Notes: generated from the letters alone by a model not told the origin. DNA of 64,000 nucleotides from Marvania coccoides (GCA_963854735.1 OY978097.1:3337834-3401833), one strand, 5' to 3'; counted from the stretch's first letter, positions 34,479-44,790 are shown. Made by a program: numbers and translations.

Positions 34479-35713
34479 ATGCAGGCCCTCGCCATCCCGA
34501 AAAAATCGCAGCTGGCCAGAACGTCTGCCAGTGGCCAATCCGATGCAGCTGATGCCACCTGGAAGGTGATTGCAGGTCTTGCACCCCAGCCCCTGTTCTC
34601 TATGACCGTTGGCAAAATGTTTGTTGCGATTACACAAAGCGGCATCGTCTCACCTCCGAACCGATCTTCAGGAGCGGGCCCGAAAGCTGGGGGACATGGT
34701 GTACGGGCTGGAGGTGCAGAAAGTCGATCTTCAAAAGAGGCTGGAGGTGGCGGAGAAGCTGCAGGCGGCACACCCAGAGGCGGTGGAGCTGCGGGCGCTC
34801 CACGACGAGCTCAAGGCCACCAAGGCCAAGCTTGAAGCCCAAGAAATGGGCCTGTCTGAGCGCGAGAAAATGCTAAAGATAGCAGCTGGTGCGTTGTTTT
34901 TCTCCATGGTTTTCTCCCTTTCCAACTTCAAACACTGAAAAATTGGCATGATGCGCAGGGAGAGCAAGGGCCGAGGTCCTGGCTCTGCGAGGAGGGAACG
35001 GAGCGGCACCCCGCGGCGACCTGATTCCCGCTGTGCCCGGCACCAACCCTGCCGTATTCATGAGCCCGGGGAAGACCGCGCACGTGGACGTGGCCACCGT
35101 GCAGTCCATGGTGCGGAAGAAGGACAAGGAGCTAGCTGTGCTGCGGGAGGACAGTGCCGCCAAGGAGAAGGAGCTCATGCATGCGCTGGACCTGCTGCAG
35201 CAGGCACACACCCGCGAGGTGGAGCTCAGGCGAGAAGCATGCAACCTGTCCAGCCAGCTGGAGCTTTTGCGCGAAGCGCTGCAGCAGAGCGACTGCGACC
35301 TGGACGCGCTGCACAAGGCGATCGAGGGGGTGGATGACCAGCAGCAGCAGCAGCAGCAGGTGGAGGACCCCGAGGAACTCAGGGCGCAGCTGGATCAGAT
35401 GTTGGCGACCATGCAAGAGCAGCTGGGCGCCATGGAGAGCCAGCTGGCTGTGGCGCAAGCAGAGGCGCAGGCACACCAGGGCGAGGCAGCTGCACTGCAG
35501 GCGGCGCTGCAGGCGGGCGAGAGCAGGGTGGGGCAGCTGGAGGACAGGGTGGTCGAGCTGCAGGTCATGGTTGAACAGGCCCGCAAGCGTGGGGTGGGAG
35601 GGAAGCATGCGGCTGCAGGTGTCGTGGGCACTGTGCTGCTGGCGCGAGGCCTGACGCTGGTGCTTGGGTGCGCAGCGGCTGTTCTGAGCGGTGGTAGTGG
35701 GGGTGGGCGATGA
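34479..35713 (+). CDS. coiled-coil protein with C-terminal membrane anchor
   Basis: Exons 34479..34565, 34672..34888 and 34959..35713; 352 residues. Residues about 30-100 and 145-305 are heptad-rich (RARKLGDMVYGLEVQKVDLQ, KKDKELAVLREDSAAKEKEL). Between them is a short non-helical stretch with VPGTNPAVFMSPGK. Residues about 318-346 form a single hydrophobic Ala/Val/Leu-rich segment followed by a short Gly-rich end, the layout of a tail-anchored protein facing the cytosol. No family recognised; tethering or golgin-like roles are possible but not shown. A CAG run encodes eight or so Gln near 35341. Confidence 0.7.
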
Positions 35714-35940
35714 AGAAGACGAGAGGAGAAAGGCGCCGATACGACCACGATATGTGGAGCAGTTTGGTACTGCTTTTTTTGTAATTTATTCTTCAATATG
35801 AGACAGATCAATTGTCGGAAGAGCGCTGTGGGTTTGTTCGGTTTATTTCTCTGGTCTTGTACTACCGTGGTTTGTATATTATTGAACACACCATGGCATG
35901 CAACGTTTTACACGTGGCTGCAATGCAACCCCCACAGGCG

Positions 35941-37153
35941 CTAGCCTACAAGCTCCTCCATGGTCGGCAGTGGCGGCATGGTGCCAAACAGCGTGCACAG
36001 CGCCACGTGGTCGATGAGATACGGATAGCACGCCGAGATGATCCGGTGCAGGTCCACCGTGTCCAGGATCGCGGCACAGGTGCATGACAACAGCCCGTAC
36101 GACTTGCTGCACGCCACCGAGAAACGCTCGGCCACCGCCACCGCCAGCTCCAGCGCCAGGCTGTTCTGCGCCTGGTCCTTGAGAGAAGAAACATTGACGA
36201 GGCCGGCCTGCACCGCCGCCACCATGGGGGGCTCCACACCGCGCAGCGCCTCTGCCCGAGCCGCGCCTATCATCGCCTGGAAATTTGCAAAGGCGGCGCC
36301 CAGTGCGCGGGCCTTGGCCTGCGTGACGCATATGCTTCGCATTGCAGCTGCCTGCCTCCCCCGGAAGGCAGCCTCCTCAGGGGACCCCAGCGGCGGCTGG
36401 AGCGCCCTGACGGTCCGGAATTGGACGTCGGAGGATTGCTCGGACAGGATGTTGACTGCCTGCATACGGCTATCCATGGCAAATTCCAGCAGTGCGTGGA
36501 TTTTGTCGTAGGACTCAGGGTGGGCGTCGGCCTGTGGGGGTGGTGGATGATGAGAAAACAGCATCAAATTAAAGTGGGAGGGACGTCCAGATCAACGGCA
36601 CTTCGTACCATGGCGATGCAGTCGCTTGCGCGTCTCACGTACTCCAAGTGGCTTTCTGCCAAGAACTCTGAATTCATGCAGAGGTAGGGGCTGCAGTGCA
36701 ACGAAGAAGTTGGTTAAACCTGCGAGTAGCTCAGCGCCAAAAAATTTCTGCATGCAAAATCCGGTGCTGCCTCAACTACAACACGTTATCGGGGATGTCG
36801 GGCATCCGGGGGTCGAAGGCCATCGCTACCAGAAGCTCCGGCTGGGGTATGCCGGTGCCGAGAGCGTGGGACGAAGCCAGTGGGGCACGTGCTGCCACCG
36901 TACCCAGGACTGCGCGGCTGGCCACCGCTGAGAGGCTGGCAGACACCACGTTGAGCTGTTCCAGGGCCTCCTGCACCTCCCGCAGGCGCTGGTTTTGCAA
37001 CGCAAGCTCGGCGAGCGCTGCTGCGGCGCGGGCGACGCGGCCTTCCAGCTCTTCGAGACGCTCCTTCTTGCGGGCACGGTACCTGGCCTGCGTTTCACGG
37101 CGGTAAGGGTGTTTTTTTCCCTTTGCAATTTCGATTTCGTGGTCGTCGTGCAT
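35941..37153 (-). CDS. bZIP transcription factor, atypical basic region
   Basis: Model: exons 37153..36777, 36690..36609 and 36531..35941; 349 residues. The basic region reads YRRETQARYRARKKERLEEL and runs into a leucine zipper (about residues 30-70). The position of the normally invariant Asn (N-x-x-A-x-x-R) is Arg. Intron 1 begins inside a TAG: splicing turns it into TAC and links DNVL to YPYLCMNSEFLAES. The donor GTTGAG is acceptable but not strong. If intron 1 is wrong, this is two genes: a 125-residue bZIP and a 219-residue helical protein starting at 36677. The C-terminal part is Ala-rich and helical, of unknown family. Confidence 0.65.
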
Positions 37154-37799
37154 GTTGTTAAATGTGTGCCTTGGGCGCAATTAATTCAAACGGTTCTTTT
37201 TATCCGAGGGGGGGCAGATAGCTTTCGAAAAAAGAAACCGGCAATCTGGGAGCAACAAGACGTATTCAGTTGATGAGTCTACTTTTGGCGGGAAGGTCGT
37301 AGTAGTGCACGCAACTTGCAAGGGCGCTTCCTGCAGCTTCCACAGGAGAGCGCCGCGCAACGAGGTGGCATTTTCTTTATTTATTGAAGGCAGCCCAGCA
37401 TCTCCGGGCGGAGATCGGGGTGGAGAACGACGAAACAGTAGAAGTTTTTTTTTAATTTGAATTCATAAGATGAAAACCCCGCTCGCAAGGCATCAGAACG
37501 CCCTCCTCCTTTTTCAATATTGAACTCGTCAGCCTTGTCGTCTTCGCCGAAGTCTTCGCTGACTCGTTGTTGGGCCGTCAAGAAGGATCCTACACGACAT
37601 GGATGTCGGTTTGCCAGCCTAATAAAGAGATCGCGTGCTATGAAATGAATGTGCATTTAACCAAACGCAGTGAACGGATTTGCGGCATGTTTAGACTTAT
37701 TTTCATCAAGAAAAGAGGGTCAACGCAATTTTAAAAGTCGCTTTCGTTGGTCCTCTCCCCCCACCCCCCACCTCCCTTTTTTTTTAATAAAAAAATACA
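37154..37799. other. intergenic; boundary of conserved and lineage-specific genes
   Basis: About 650 AT-richer bases. A 91-codon open frame on the minus strand (37656..37381) has no recognisable homology or start context and may be chance. Proximal genes are conserved families; distal ones are not. Confidence 0.4.
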
Positions 37800-37996
37800 A
37801 TGCGTAGAACTACCGTGAAACGAGGCCGTTGTAGCCAGTGCGGGGCAACAGACCGTCGGTTGTCCTGCATAAAAATTTCCAACATCCGTCTGGGGCACTC
37901 CAACTTGCTAACACGCCCCGGAAGTTTTCTATGCCAGGTGGTGGCCACCGACGCCGACGAGACCTGTTGCTCTCCGTGTGCCCAGTCGCTCGACGT

Positions 37997-38031
<35 letters not shown>

Positions 38032-39924
38032 GCAATGCCCTTGAGGTTGTGGTGTCTGTCGCCTTGCAGGTGGCCCTACCCCCTGGCCAGATGTGGGCGT
38101 ACATCGGCAAGAAAGTCTGCCTGCACTGCGTCGAGGATGGCACTCTGAAGGCTGCATCGGTAGACGCCGCGTTCAGCGAGGGCGTCATGGGCAGTGCGTG
38201 TGCTGCCCATTCGCCACTTCGCGAAGGAGAGGTGGGGGCTCGCGCGTTCAGCTGTGTATTTGCGCCCATTACTGAGCATTGTTATTATTTTTTGCACGAG
38301 ACTGTAGGTCTTTCGCTTCCAAACTTTTTTCAGAGAGGCTGTGCAGTCCGCTGCCGCCCTCGCGGGCCTCTTCTCAGGCTCCGTCAGAAACATTCGGGCA
38401 GAGGTTATGATCCGCATGCATAAGCACCTCAGGATTTGCGTGAGTTCATACGAAGAAGAACTTGTCAAGATGGACCTGGGAATTTATAAATTGCCCCGAC
38501 TGATTAATACATTTTATTTCGGCAGATGGCGGCCGCGTACAAGGCGTGCTACGACCTTTTCGGGCTCGCCGGGCCCACGGGCGAGGAGTGGACCAACCCC
38601 GGCTACCGCCGCGCGGACATCAGAGTCGTGATGCCGTGCAGCATCGCTGGGCCCATGCAGCTGCCTGTCGTGGTCGTTGGCAACAAATTGGACGCCTTTG
38701 GCATCGAGAAGGTCCACTCTGCGTTTGTCGATCAAGATTTTTTTTCAGGCGCTTTGGTGCTGGAGCTGGCCACCATGGAGAACGCCCACTTCACCTACTC
38801 TGGTCTGGACGAGCCCGCGATCGTCATGTCCCGCTCGTTCACGGTGCGTGTTTTGTTTCCTGCTGTACCTGGGAATTTCCCAGCTGCATCTTTTTCGAAT
38901 AGGCATTATCACATGGTCGAATTGCCCCACCTTCTCTCACCTCATCTGCTCCTCATTTGCGCAGAGCATGTCAACTGCCTGCCCTTGTCTCATTCTGAAC
39001 ATCAACACCGGCGACTACGAGGAGCACGGCCACCGCTTCACGACGCCGTCCTTCTATCACCGTGTTCCGATGGTGCTGCGGCAGGCGCACGAGCTCGTCA
39101 CCGAGGCGTGCGACCGGATGGCCACGGTGATCGAGGGTATTAGGCTGGCGGCTGATTATGAGCAGGTGAAGGCGGTGATTGACGCGGGCAGAGCGCAGCA
39201 GCTGGTCACCCTGGTGACGACCCTCCGCGGCAACCCCCATGTCGTGTTTGGGGCGCAAGACACCTTCATCTACCTGTCCAAGGGTAACCGGCACCTCGTG
39301 GCTGTCGAGGCTCTGACTGAGGCCCGTGGTGGCAAGGGACCGTGGATGGTTCCTCTCGCTGGATCGCAAGACAAGGTCAACATTCACGGTGAGGACTTCA
39401 ACGCGAAGTACGCCGGAAACGTTGTAGCCTACGCCATCCAGGGCACAGAATTGCACGTGCTTCCGCCGCGGCGCCTCGAGGCCTTTCCGCTTGCTCGGCG
39501 TGCTGAGACGGTCTATTACGCCAACCAGCAGCGCAGGGCGGTGGCGACGGAGTTGAAGGACAGCAGCGAGGAGTCGGTAGCAGCTGCAGCGGCAGCAGCG
39601 AAAAATGAGAAGAAGGCGAGGAAGGCTGCAGAGGCCGTGCGTGAGGCGCTGGAGAAGTCTCCCGATGTGCAGGGGTTGGGTGAGGGAGCTGGCGAGGCAA
39701 TTGAGCCCGTAGAAGTGACGGAAATGATGCAGAAACTCGGCGAGTTACATGCGCAGCAGGTGGCGGCGCAGCGTCAGGAGGCGCTGCAGGATCAGGAGGT
39801 GCAGCAGCTTGCGCAGCCTCAGGCGCCGGTGGTAGCCCCGCAGCAGGCGGCGTTGGATGACGCTGTTATTGCTGCTGCGATGGAACAGATTGCGGCGCTG
39901 ACAAAGGATCTCCGATATATTTAG
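37800..39924 (+). CDS. novel CxxC zinc-finger-like protein, 568 aa
   Basis: Five exons: 37800..37994, 38070..38197, 38334..38439, 38526..38843 and 38965..39924. The donor of intron 2 (GTGTGC at 38198) was chosen because it alone restores the frame with the strong acceptor. The N-terminus has three Cys pairs: CSQCG at 10-13, CCSPC near 57-61 and KKVCLHC near 81-86, a zinc-finger-like arrangement loosely recalling GATA fingers. A folded middle region (about 140-420) has no recognisable family. The end (about 430-568) is Ala/Gln/Glu-rich and helical. Intron 1 is mostly T, 75 bases and stop-free. The finger resembles that of the gene at 41866, and both have an intron between the two Cys halves. 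Confidence 0.68.
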
Positions 39925-40178
39925 TGTGGAGTAAGAGAGCGGGGGAGAACCTTGATACTATTCGTCTCTTGTGGTTTTTTCTGTTGGATTTTGTTTCTAA
40001 CATGGTGTTGTAGACGCGATTAAATGAACATTGCGGGGTTGCGCTGATGCGCAGTATAGAAAAAGGAGACAGAGTGAAATGGAACAAAAAAAGTAGTTAC
40101 ACGGTCGCTCCAGAACAAAAATATATTGCTGTCCGCCGAGGCGGGGGGCAGGGGTGGTGCATAGAAAAGATCGGGTGA

Positions 40179-41336
40179 TCAGCGTGGATGGTTTTGTGTC
40201 CATTCCCGACCATGAGGATCAGGGTTGGCCAATCTCTCCCCGTCCCGCTGCCGCTTTGTGTCCGGCGCAGTGTATGTTCTTCGCCGCTGCCGACGCCGAT
40301 ATACGCGCTGTGTTGGCTGTTGCAGAGTAGAAGGCCCGCCGGTGCGCTGCTGCTGCAGCTGCTGCTGCTGCGGCGGCGGTGGTGGCGGCGACGGGCCTGT
40401 GATGGCCGCTGTCGCGCCATGCAGTGACAGCAGCGGGCCGCCCTCCACACTTGCAAAGGTGCGGAGCTTTGCCCCAGGTGGCGCTGGCGGCAGCGGGGCA
40501 GAAGGCCCGCCGGTTCGCTGCTGCTGCTGCTGCTGCTGCTGCTTCGGCGGCGGCGGCGGCGGCGGCGGCGGGCCTTTGATGGCCGCTGCCGCGCCATGCA
40601 GTGACAGCAGAGGGCCGCCCTCGATACTTGCAAAGGTGCGGAGCTTCGCCCCAGGCGGCGCTGGCAGCAGCGGGGCTGAAGAAGGCCTGCCTGTCGTGGT
40701 GGGGGGGGTATGATACAAATATGCTGCACATATCTCCCTGATGGGGACCGATGGTAGGCCGGTCTCGTCGATGAACCCCCAGTGGAAGGCGTTTTTTCGG
40801 AGAATGGCAGCAGAGGCCAGCTGCAGGGTGGACGATGAGATTGTTAGAAGAGGAAAACAAGTAAACGTGTGGCAGGATGAGTTGACACGGAGGATTAAAA
40901 TCACACAAACCTTTTCTTCTTCGCTGCAAATTCGGATCAGATGGTCGACTGCAGCGCGCTTGGCCGCGTCGTCGGAGTCCCGCCGCGCTCCTCGTTCCCC
41001 TTTGCTCCCTTGGGATGTGGCCCTTGGGCTCCTGTTGGCTGCAGCGTTGGGCAACTTGTTGAGCCGAAACGAGGATTTACCTTGAAGGTAACCTTCAGCC
41101 GGAGCTTTATTATTAGCACGGCTGCGCTCTGCTGCAGCCGCGGCGGGACCACCTCGTGCCGTGCTGCCAACAGCCACGTACGCCCCCCAGCTCCCATCGG
41201 AGTAACCATCGTATTCGCTAGCCTCCTCCTCGTCTTCCTCCTCTTGGCTGTTCCACTCGTCTTCATCTTCCAGTTCCTCGACGGGGCGCTTCTCGGGGCG
41301 GGTCATCCTGTAGTGGGGAAGTTGGGCGACGAGCAT
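40179..41336 (-). CDS. novel protein with acidic head and tandem Pro/Gln repeat
   Basis: Exons 41336..40911 and 40820..40179 join in phase 0 across a 90-base intron (GTTTGT...TGCAG) that is also stop-free; 355 residues. Residues 15-45 are strongly acidic (DEDEWNSQEEEDEEE), followed by a basic Ser/Arg/Lys stretch. The middle (LRKNAFHWGFIDETGLPSV) looks folded. Two imperfect tandem copies of about 57-60 residues follow, each with PPGAKLRTFAS(I/V)EGGPLLS, a Pro run and a Gln run. The C-terminus is very basic (RRRQRRRTY). No family recognised. It fits a disordered nucleic-acid-binding protein. Confidence 0.6.
   Translation of the reverse strand: MLVAQLPHYRMTRPEKRPVEELEDEDEWNSQEEEDEEEASEYDGYSDGSWGAYVAVGSTARGGPAAAAAERSRANNKAPAEGYLQGKSSFRLNKLPNAAANRSPRATSQGSKGERGARRDSDDAAKRAAVDHLIRICSEEEKVCVILILRVNSSCHTFTCFPLLTISSSTLQLASAAILRKNAFHWGFIDETGLPSVPIREICAAYLYHTPPTTTGRPSSAPLLPAPPGAKLRTFASIEGGPLLSLHGAAAAIKGPPPPPPPPPKQQQQQQQQRTGGPSAPLPPAPPGAKLRTFASVEGGPLLSLHGATAAITGPSPPPPPPQQQQLQQQRTGGPSTLQQPTQRVYRRRQRRRTYTAPDTKRQRDGERLANPDPHGREWTQNHPR
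40329..40680. repeat. coding tandem repeat, two units of about 171-180 bp
   Basis: Units start at about 40329 and 40500 with AGAAGGCCCGCCGGT, and a third partial start at about 40680. Each carries a CTG/CAG run, a GGC run, and a conserved block GCAAAGGTGCGGAGCTT. The repeat lies in frame in the 355-residue protein. Confidence 0.85.
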
Positions 41337-41865
41337 GGTCGGAGAAGGCCTCGAATATTAGGCCTAGGCGCCCCTACTATGAAAAACTGGCGACAGTGTT
41401 CATGCCATTTTTAAAAGAAGTTAACAGCGAAAATGAGCGCGATCGCTCACTTGGGTCCGGGGGGTGAAGGCACTGGGGTGCCGTGACCCGATTGGGGTAT
41501 CGTGTGGGGATTAGGAGGCCGCTGCAAAGGTGAGGGATAAACTGATCATGATCATTGATCTCGGGCCCGACAGAGAGTGCGCACGCCTTCATGCCATGTG
41601 GCCCTGTACCCGGGCATGTAATTCCAAAAATTTAAAACTCGTGTAAAGTCGCCCAGTCGCAAAGGGGCGGGTTAAAAAGAGAAAGTGTTTGAAGTGGCGA
41701 GGTGCTGCTGCTGTTGCTGCTGTTTCGCATTCTTCTTTATAGTAATTTCGCCTCTTTTCTTCTTTGCGCACTCTGTCGCCCCCCCCCGCTTTCCGCAAAG
41801 GCCATTTTATTCGAAATTATTGACACGATGGGAAAAGGGATACCAATTTAGCGCCTACAGTTCAA
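41337..41865. other. divergent intergenic region
   Basis: About 530 bases between divergent start codons with a T/C-rich stretch at 41700-41800; no other feature recognised. Confidence 0.4.
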
Positions 41866-42564
41866 ATGGTGGGGAAGCAGCGTCGCCATCCTCTTGCCGG
41901 CCCGAAGCTCGCAGACGCTGTGAACTGCAGTGGCTGTGGCGACTCGCGTGTCAGGAGTTCCACCGTGACGATCAAGGTAAAATTTCTTCGCGCCAACCAG
42001 TCTGTCTCGTGTTCGCGCTCTGTAGGGTGTTCACAGTGACACCCCTCTTTCAACCCGCAGGAGGGAGACGTCGGTCGGATCTTCTGCCGTGACTGTGCTG
42101 AGACCCGAGTTGCCCCCGTCCGCAAAGGCGAGGCAGCTGCCGCTGCTTCTGCCAGACAGTTTTTTGCCAGAAAGAAGGCGCGCGCGCATGGGCTCGCATC
42201 GTACGGCCCAGCCATCATGGCCAAGGCGGATGAGTTGGCTGCCCGGGCCTGGGACTCTGTTTACGCTGGCAGCACTGGGCCAAGGGAGGAGGCCGACGCC
42301 CAGACCGGTGTAGATGCTGCTGCTGCTGCTTTTGCCCCGCAGCCCTACGCCGCGCCAGGGCCGCCTCGCCGCCAGCTCGCTGCCCTGGCCACCCCGGCCA
42401 CGTTGCCGACTCCGCCAGCACCTCCCTCTGATGAACGTGAGGCGGCCCTGGCGCAGTTGGCCGGGCTGGCAGCGGACCTCTCCCGACAGCGGAGAAAGCA
42501 ACAGCAGCAGAGGGCCCGGTCGTTTGGACAGCAGCGTCGGCTCCCTTTCATTCGCGACCCTTGA
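41866..42564 (+). CDS. novel short CxxC zinc-finger-like protein
   Basis: Exons 41866..41976 and 42061..42564 join in phase 0 across a GTAAAA...CCGCAG intron; 204 residues. The N-terminus holds NCSGCG at about 20-24 and RIFCRDCAETR at about 42-50, a Cys2-Cys2 finger with a spacer of 21 residues, GATA-like in layout but without the Trp and basic tail of true GATA fingers. The remaining 150 residues are Ala/Pro-rich, then basic and Gln-rich (SRQRRKQQQQ) at the end. Together with the 37800 gene it suggests a small local family of zinc-finger-like proteins. Confidence 0.65.
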
Positions 42565-43077
42565 CGCCCGCCGCCTGGTTCTTTGGGGGTGTCCTGGTCG
42601 GCAGTGGAGGCAGCCCGCGGAGTGAGCCACATTTTATGCGCCTTGACTTGACTTGAAACTAGTTAACATGTGCTGCTTGGATCCAACTTGTTACTTGTTC
42701 ATCTCTTTAAATGGTTTACTAGCATCCGATGGTAATGTGTTAGGGAAGAGAAACTGAAGGGCTGTCGGGCGTTGTTGAATTAAAAGCCGTCGTTGCAGCG
42801 AGCGCCAGCACCCAACACCTCGTGAGATGGTACTAGCGCGCGCGCGCATTTCCGATCGCTTGCTGTGATGGTGGGTGCTGCCCCAGCTGGTGATTAAAAA
42901 AAAAAAAAAACTGCATCGATGAGAAGCCCAAGCTGTTGAAATAAAACAAACTGCGTAAAGTTGTTTTCGCAGTGCCAGAGGGCAGACTTTCGTCAAATCG
43001 TGAAAACCAAGTTGTTGGTGGTGGTGGGGGGCATTCGCCGCGCTGTCTTCAATGGCGCAGCGGTATGAAATGCACGC
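42565..43077. other. convergent intergenic region
   Basis: About 510 bases between 3' ends, with an A-run at 42895-42910 and a CG-alternating stretch at 42838-42848; no gene recognised. Confidence 0.4.
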
Positions 43078-44790
43078 CTACAGCTCCTTGCGAACTTCGA
43101 CGCGGTCGGGCCCCACTTCGCTGGGCAAGTACGAGCTGGCAGCGGGGCGAACAACGACTGACTCTAACTCGCTGAGCTTGGCGAGGTAGGCGCCGTCGAA
43201 GTGGTCTTTAGGCAAGCTTTGCTGGTGGTATATCACTCGTAGCATGCTGGCTTGTGCTTCTTGTTCAGACACCAACCGCTGCTCGAGGGGTTTAAGACGC
43301 GTGGCCAGCTCCAGCTCCAGCAGGCTCGCGCCTGCCGCATACACGCAATCAATGGAATACACGATGATTTCAGAACGACTGTCTCCGAGCTGTACCTTGT
43401 CTGGAGCGGGCCCCTTTTCTTCATTGCCCTTCACCGAGGCCAGCCGCGCATCAAAAATCAAGTCGGGGCCAGGCATTACCCAGGCGCGCAAGGTCTCAAG
43501 CAGCCCCTCGTACGCATCGGTGATCTCGGCGCCGTGCTCGTCGAAAATCTGTGGTTCATCATGGTTAGAAACTTGATTGTTGTTCAAAAACGGATTCCCT
43601 GCATTTACGTTGGTGTACACCACGTCAACCTTCCCATTGATCACCTTGATCTCGCCGTCCTCAGGTACATGGACCTGCATAAGCATCCCGGTGGAGAATT
43701 CAAAAATGACGCTGCCATTGAAATTCGAGGCCACGTCGATTGCAGCTTGGAGCTGGGCGAGTTTGAAGCTTGGAGTGTGTGGAATCGGCACGGGTACCCC
43801 CAGCCTGACGCTGAAGAGCTCCAAAAACTCTTCAAACGACGACCCCGATAGCAGGTTTGCCACAAACCGGGCCAGGGAGGGGCACGCGGCGTACGCGCGG
43901 CACACTCGGAGCGCAGACTCGCCCAAAGCATCGACCGCAGCCCCGGGGGACAGGTACTGCACGACGTGAGGGGCCGCGACGGACACGAGCTCGGCACTAT
44001 CTGGCCCAGAGTGCTGAGCGTTGGCGTCGAGCAAGCGCAGGAGGAGCTCCACCTCGGTGCTGGTGCAGCAATTGGACAGCAATGTTTGCACCTCGGCTTC
44101 CAATTTTTCAGTGTCGCCCAAGCCCTCCATGTGGCCCAACAAAATGTAGACGTCGCCCACCGGGATTGGCGCTGGGACGACGCTCGACTGCTCTCTGCTG
44201 CTGCTGCTGCTGCTGCTGCTGAGTTTCTTTGTCATGGAGAATACAGCGCTGCCAAACCAGCTAAAATCGATACCCGTCCTTTCAGATTCGCACCAGGCCT
44301 GCCGAATTTCGTCCGGGTCCACCTCGACAGCGTGCGCCAATGCTTTGAGCAGCGTCTCGCGGGCAACGGCCACGGCTTGACGGCGGCGGCTGTTGGACGT
44401 CTCATTGGCGCACAGAGCCATCGCGGGCAACAGACTCGTCTCTTTATGCTCCTCAAAAATTGCACCGACCATGTCGATGAGGACCTGTTTGCGCAAAGCT
44501 GGGTTGTTGCGGGCCTGACCCATGGCTGCAACGGTGTCCGCCACCTCGTAGAGATGGATGCATCTTTGATGGCGCAGCGTTGGCGTTGTCCTGTCTGTAG
44601 TTGGGACGGAGACTCCGGGGTTAGTGATGGTGGTCTGTGCGTTCTGCACGCGTCTGATGACGTTGCCGCTGGTGGTTCCTGCTGAGGCCAAACAGCTTGC
44701 AATTGCAGCCGCCAATTGTGAAGGGGGTTGACCGGCGGTGTCCATGTCCTTGGCCTGTGAATGGCGCAAAAATGGAGATGTCTTTCTCAT
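43078..44790 (-). CDS. DNA ligase I-like pseudoenzyme (catalytic Lys and OB domain missing)
   Basis: One open frame of 570 codons from an ATG at 44790 (a second ATG is at 44745). No GT-AG intron is needed. The order of segments follows eukaryotic DNA ligase I. An N-terminal DNA-binding-domain pattern has LYEVADT, SLLPAMALCANE, ETLLKALAHAVEVDPDEIR and a second half VGDVYILLGHMEGLGDTEKL...CTSTEVELLLRLL. A nucleotidyltransferase-like part begins RLGVPVPI at about 329, then VHVPEDGEIKVI (373-384), LIFDARLAS (444-452, motif III position), IIVYSIDCVYAAGASLLELEL (475-495, IIIa) and EVRKEL at the end (motif V position). The motif I site reads IFEFSTG instead of the ExKxDG type, so the adenylated Lys is absent, and the chain stops where the OB domain should start. 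Homology is inferred from remembered motifs, not a search. Confidence 0.65.
   Translation of the reverse strand: MRKTSPFLRHSQAKDMDTAGQPPSQLAAAIASCLASAGTTSGNVIRRVQNAQTTITNPGVSVPTTDRTTPTLRHQRCIHLYEVADTVAAMGQARNNPALRKQVLIDMVGAIFEEHKETSLLPAMALCANETSNSRRRQAVAVARETLLKALAHAVEVDPDEIRQAWCESERTGIDFSWFGSAVFSMTKKLSSSSSSSSREQSSVVPAPIPVGDVYILLGHMEGLGDTEKLEAEVQTLLSNCCTSTEVELLLRLLDANAQHSGPDSAELVSVAAPHVVQYLSPGAAVDALGESALRVCRAYAACPSLARFVANLLSGSSFEEFLELFSVRLGVPVPIPHTPSFKLAQLQAAIDVASNFNGSVIFEFSTGMLMQVHVPEDGEIKVINGKVDVVYTNVNAGNPFLNNNQVSNHDEPQIFDEHGAEITDAYEGLLETLRAWVMPGPDLIFDARLASVKGNEEKGPAPDKVQLGDSRSEIIVYSIDCVYAAGASLLELELATRLKPLEQRLVSEQEAQASMLRVIYHQQSLPKDHFDGAYLAKLSELESVVVRPAASSYLPSEVGPDRVEVRKEL

Noticed and set aside
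36609..36677. Separate gene starting MNSEFLAES
   Set aside because: The preceding bases are open in the same frame back to a good acceptor, and splicing to the bZIP exon restores frame; a two-gene reading is possible but less economical.
37381..37656. 91-codon minus-strand frame between the bZIP and zinc-finger genes
   Set aside because: Short, AT-rich, no homology, no splice context; treated as chance.
38737..38750. Possible 37-base intron ending TTTTTTTTCAG inside exon 4 of the 37800 gene
   Set aside because: Too short for this genome and removing it would break a frame that reads well straight through.
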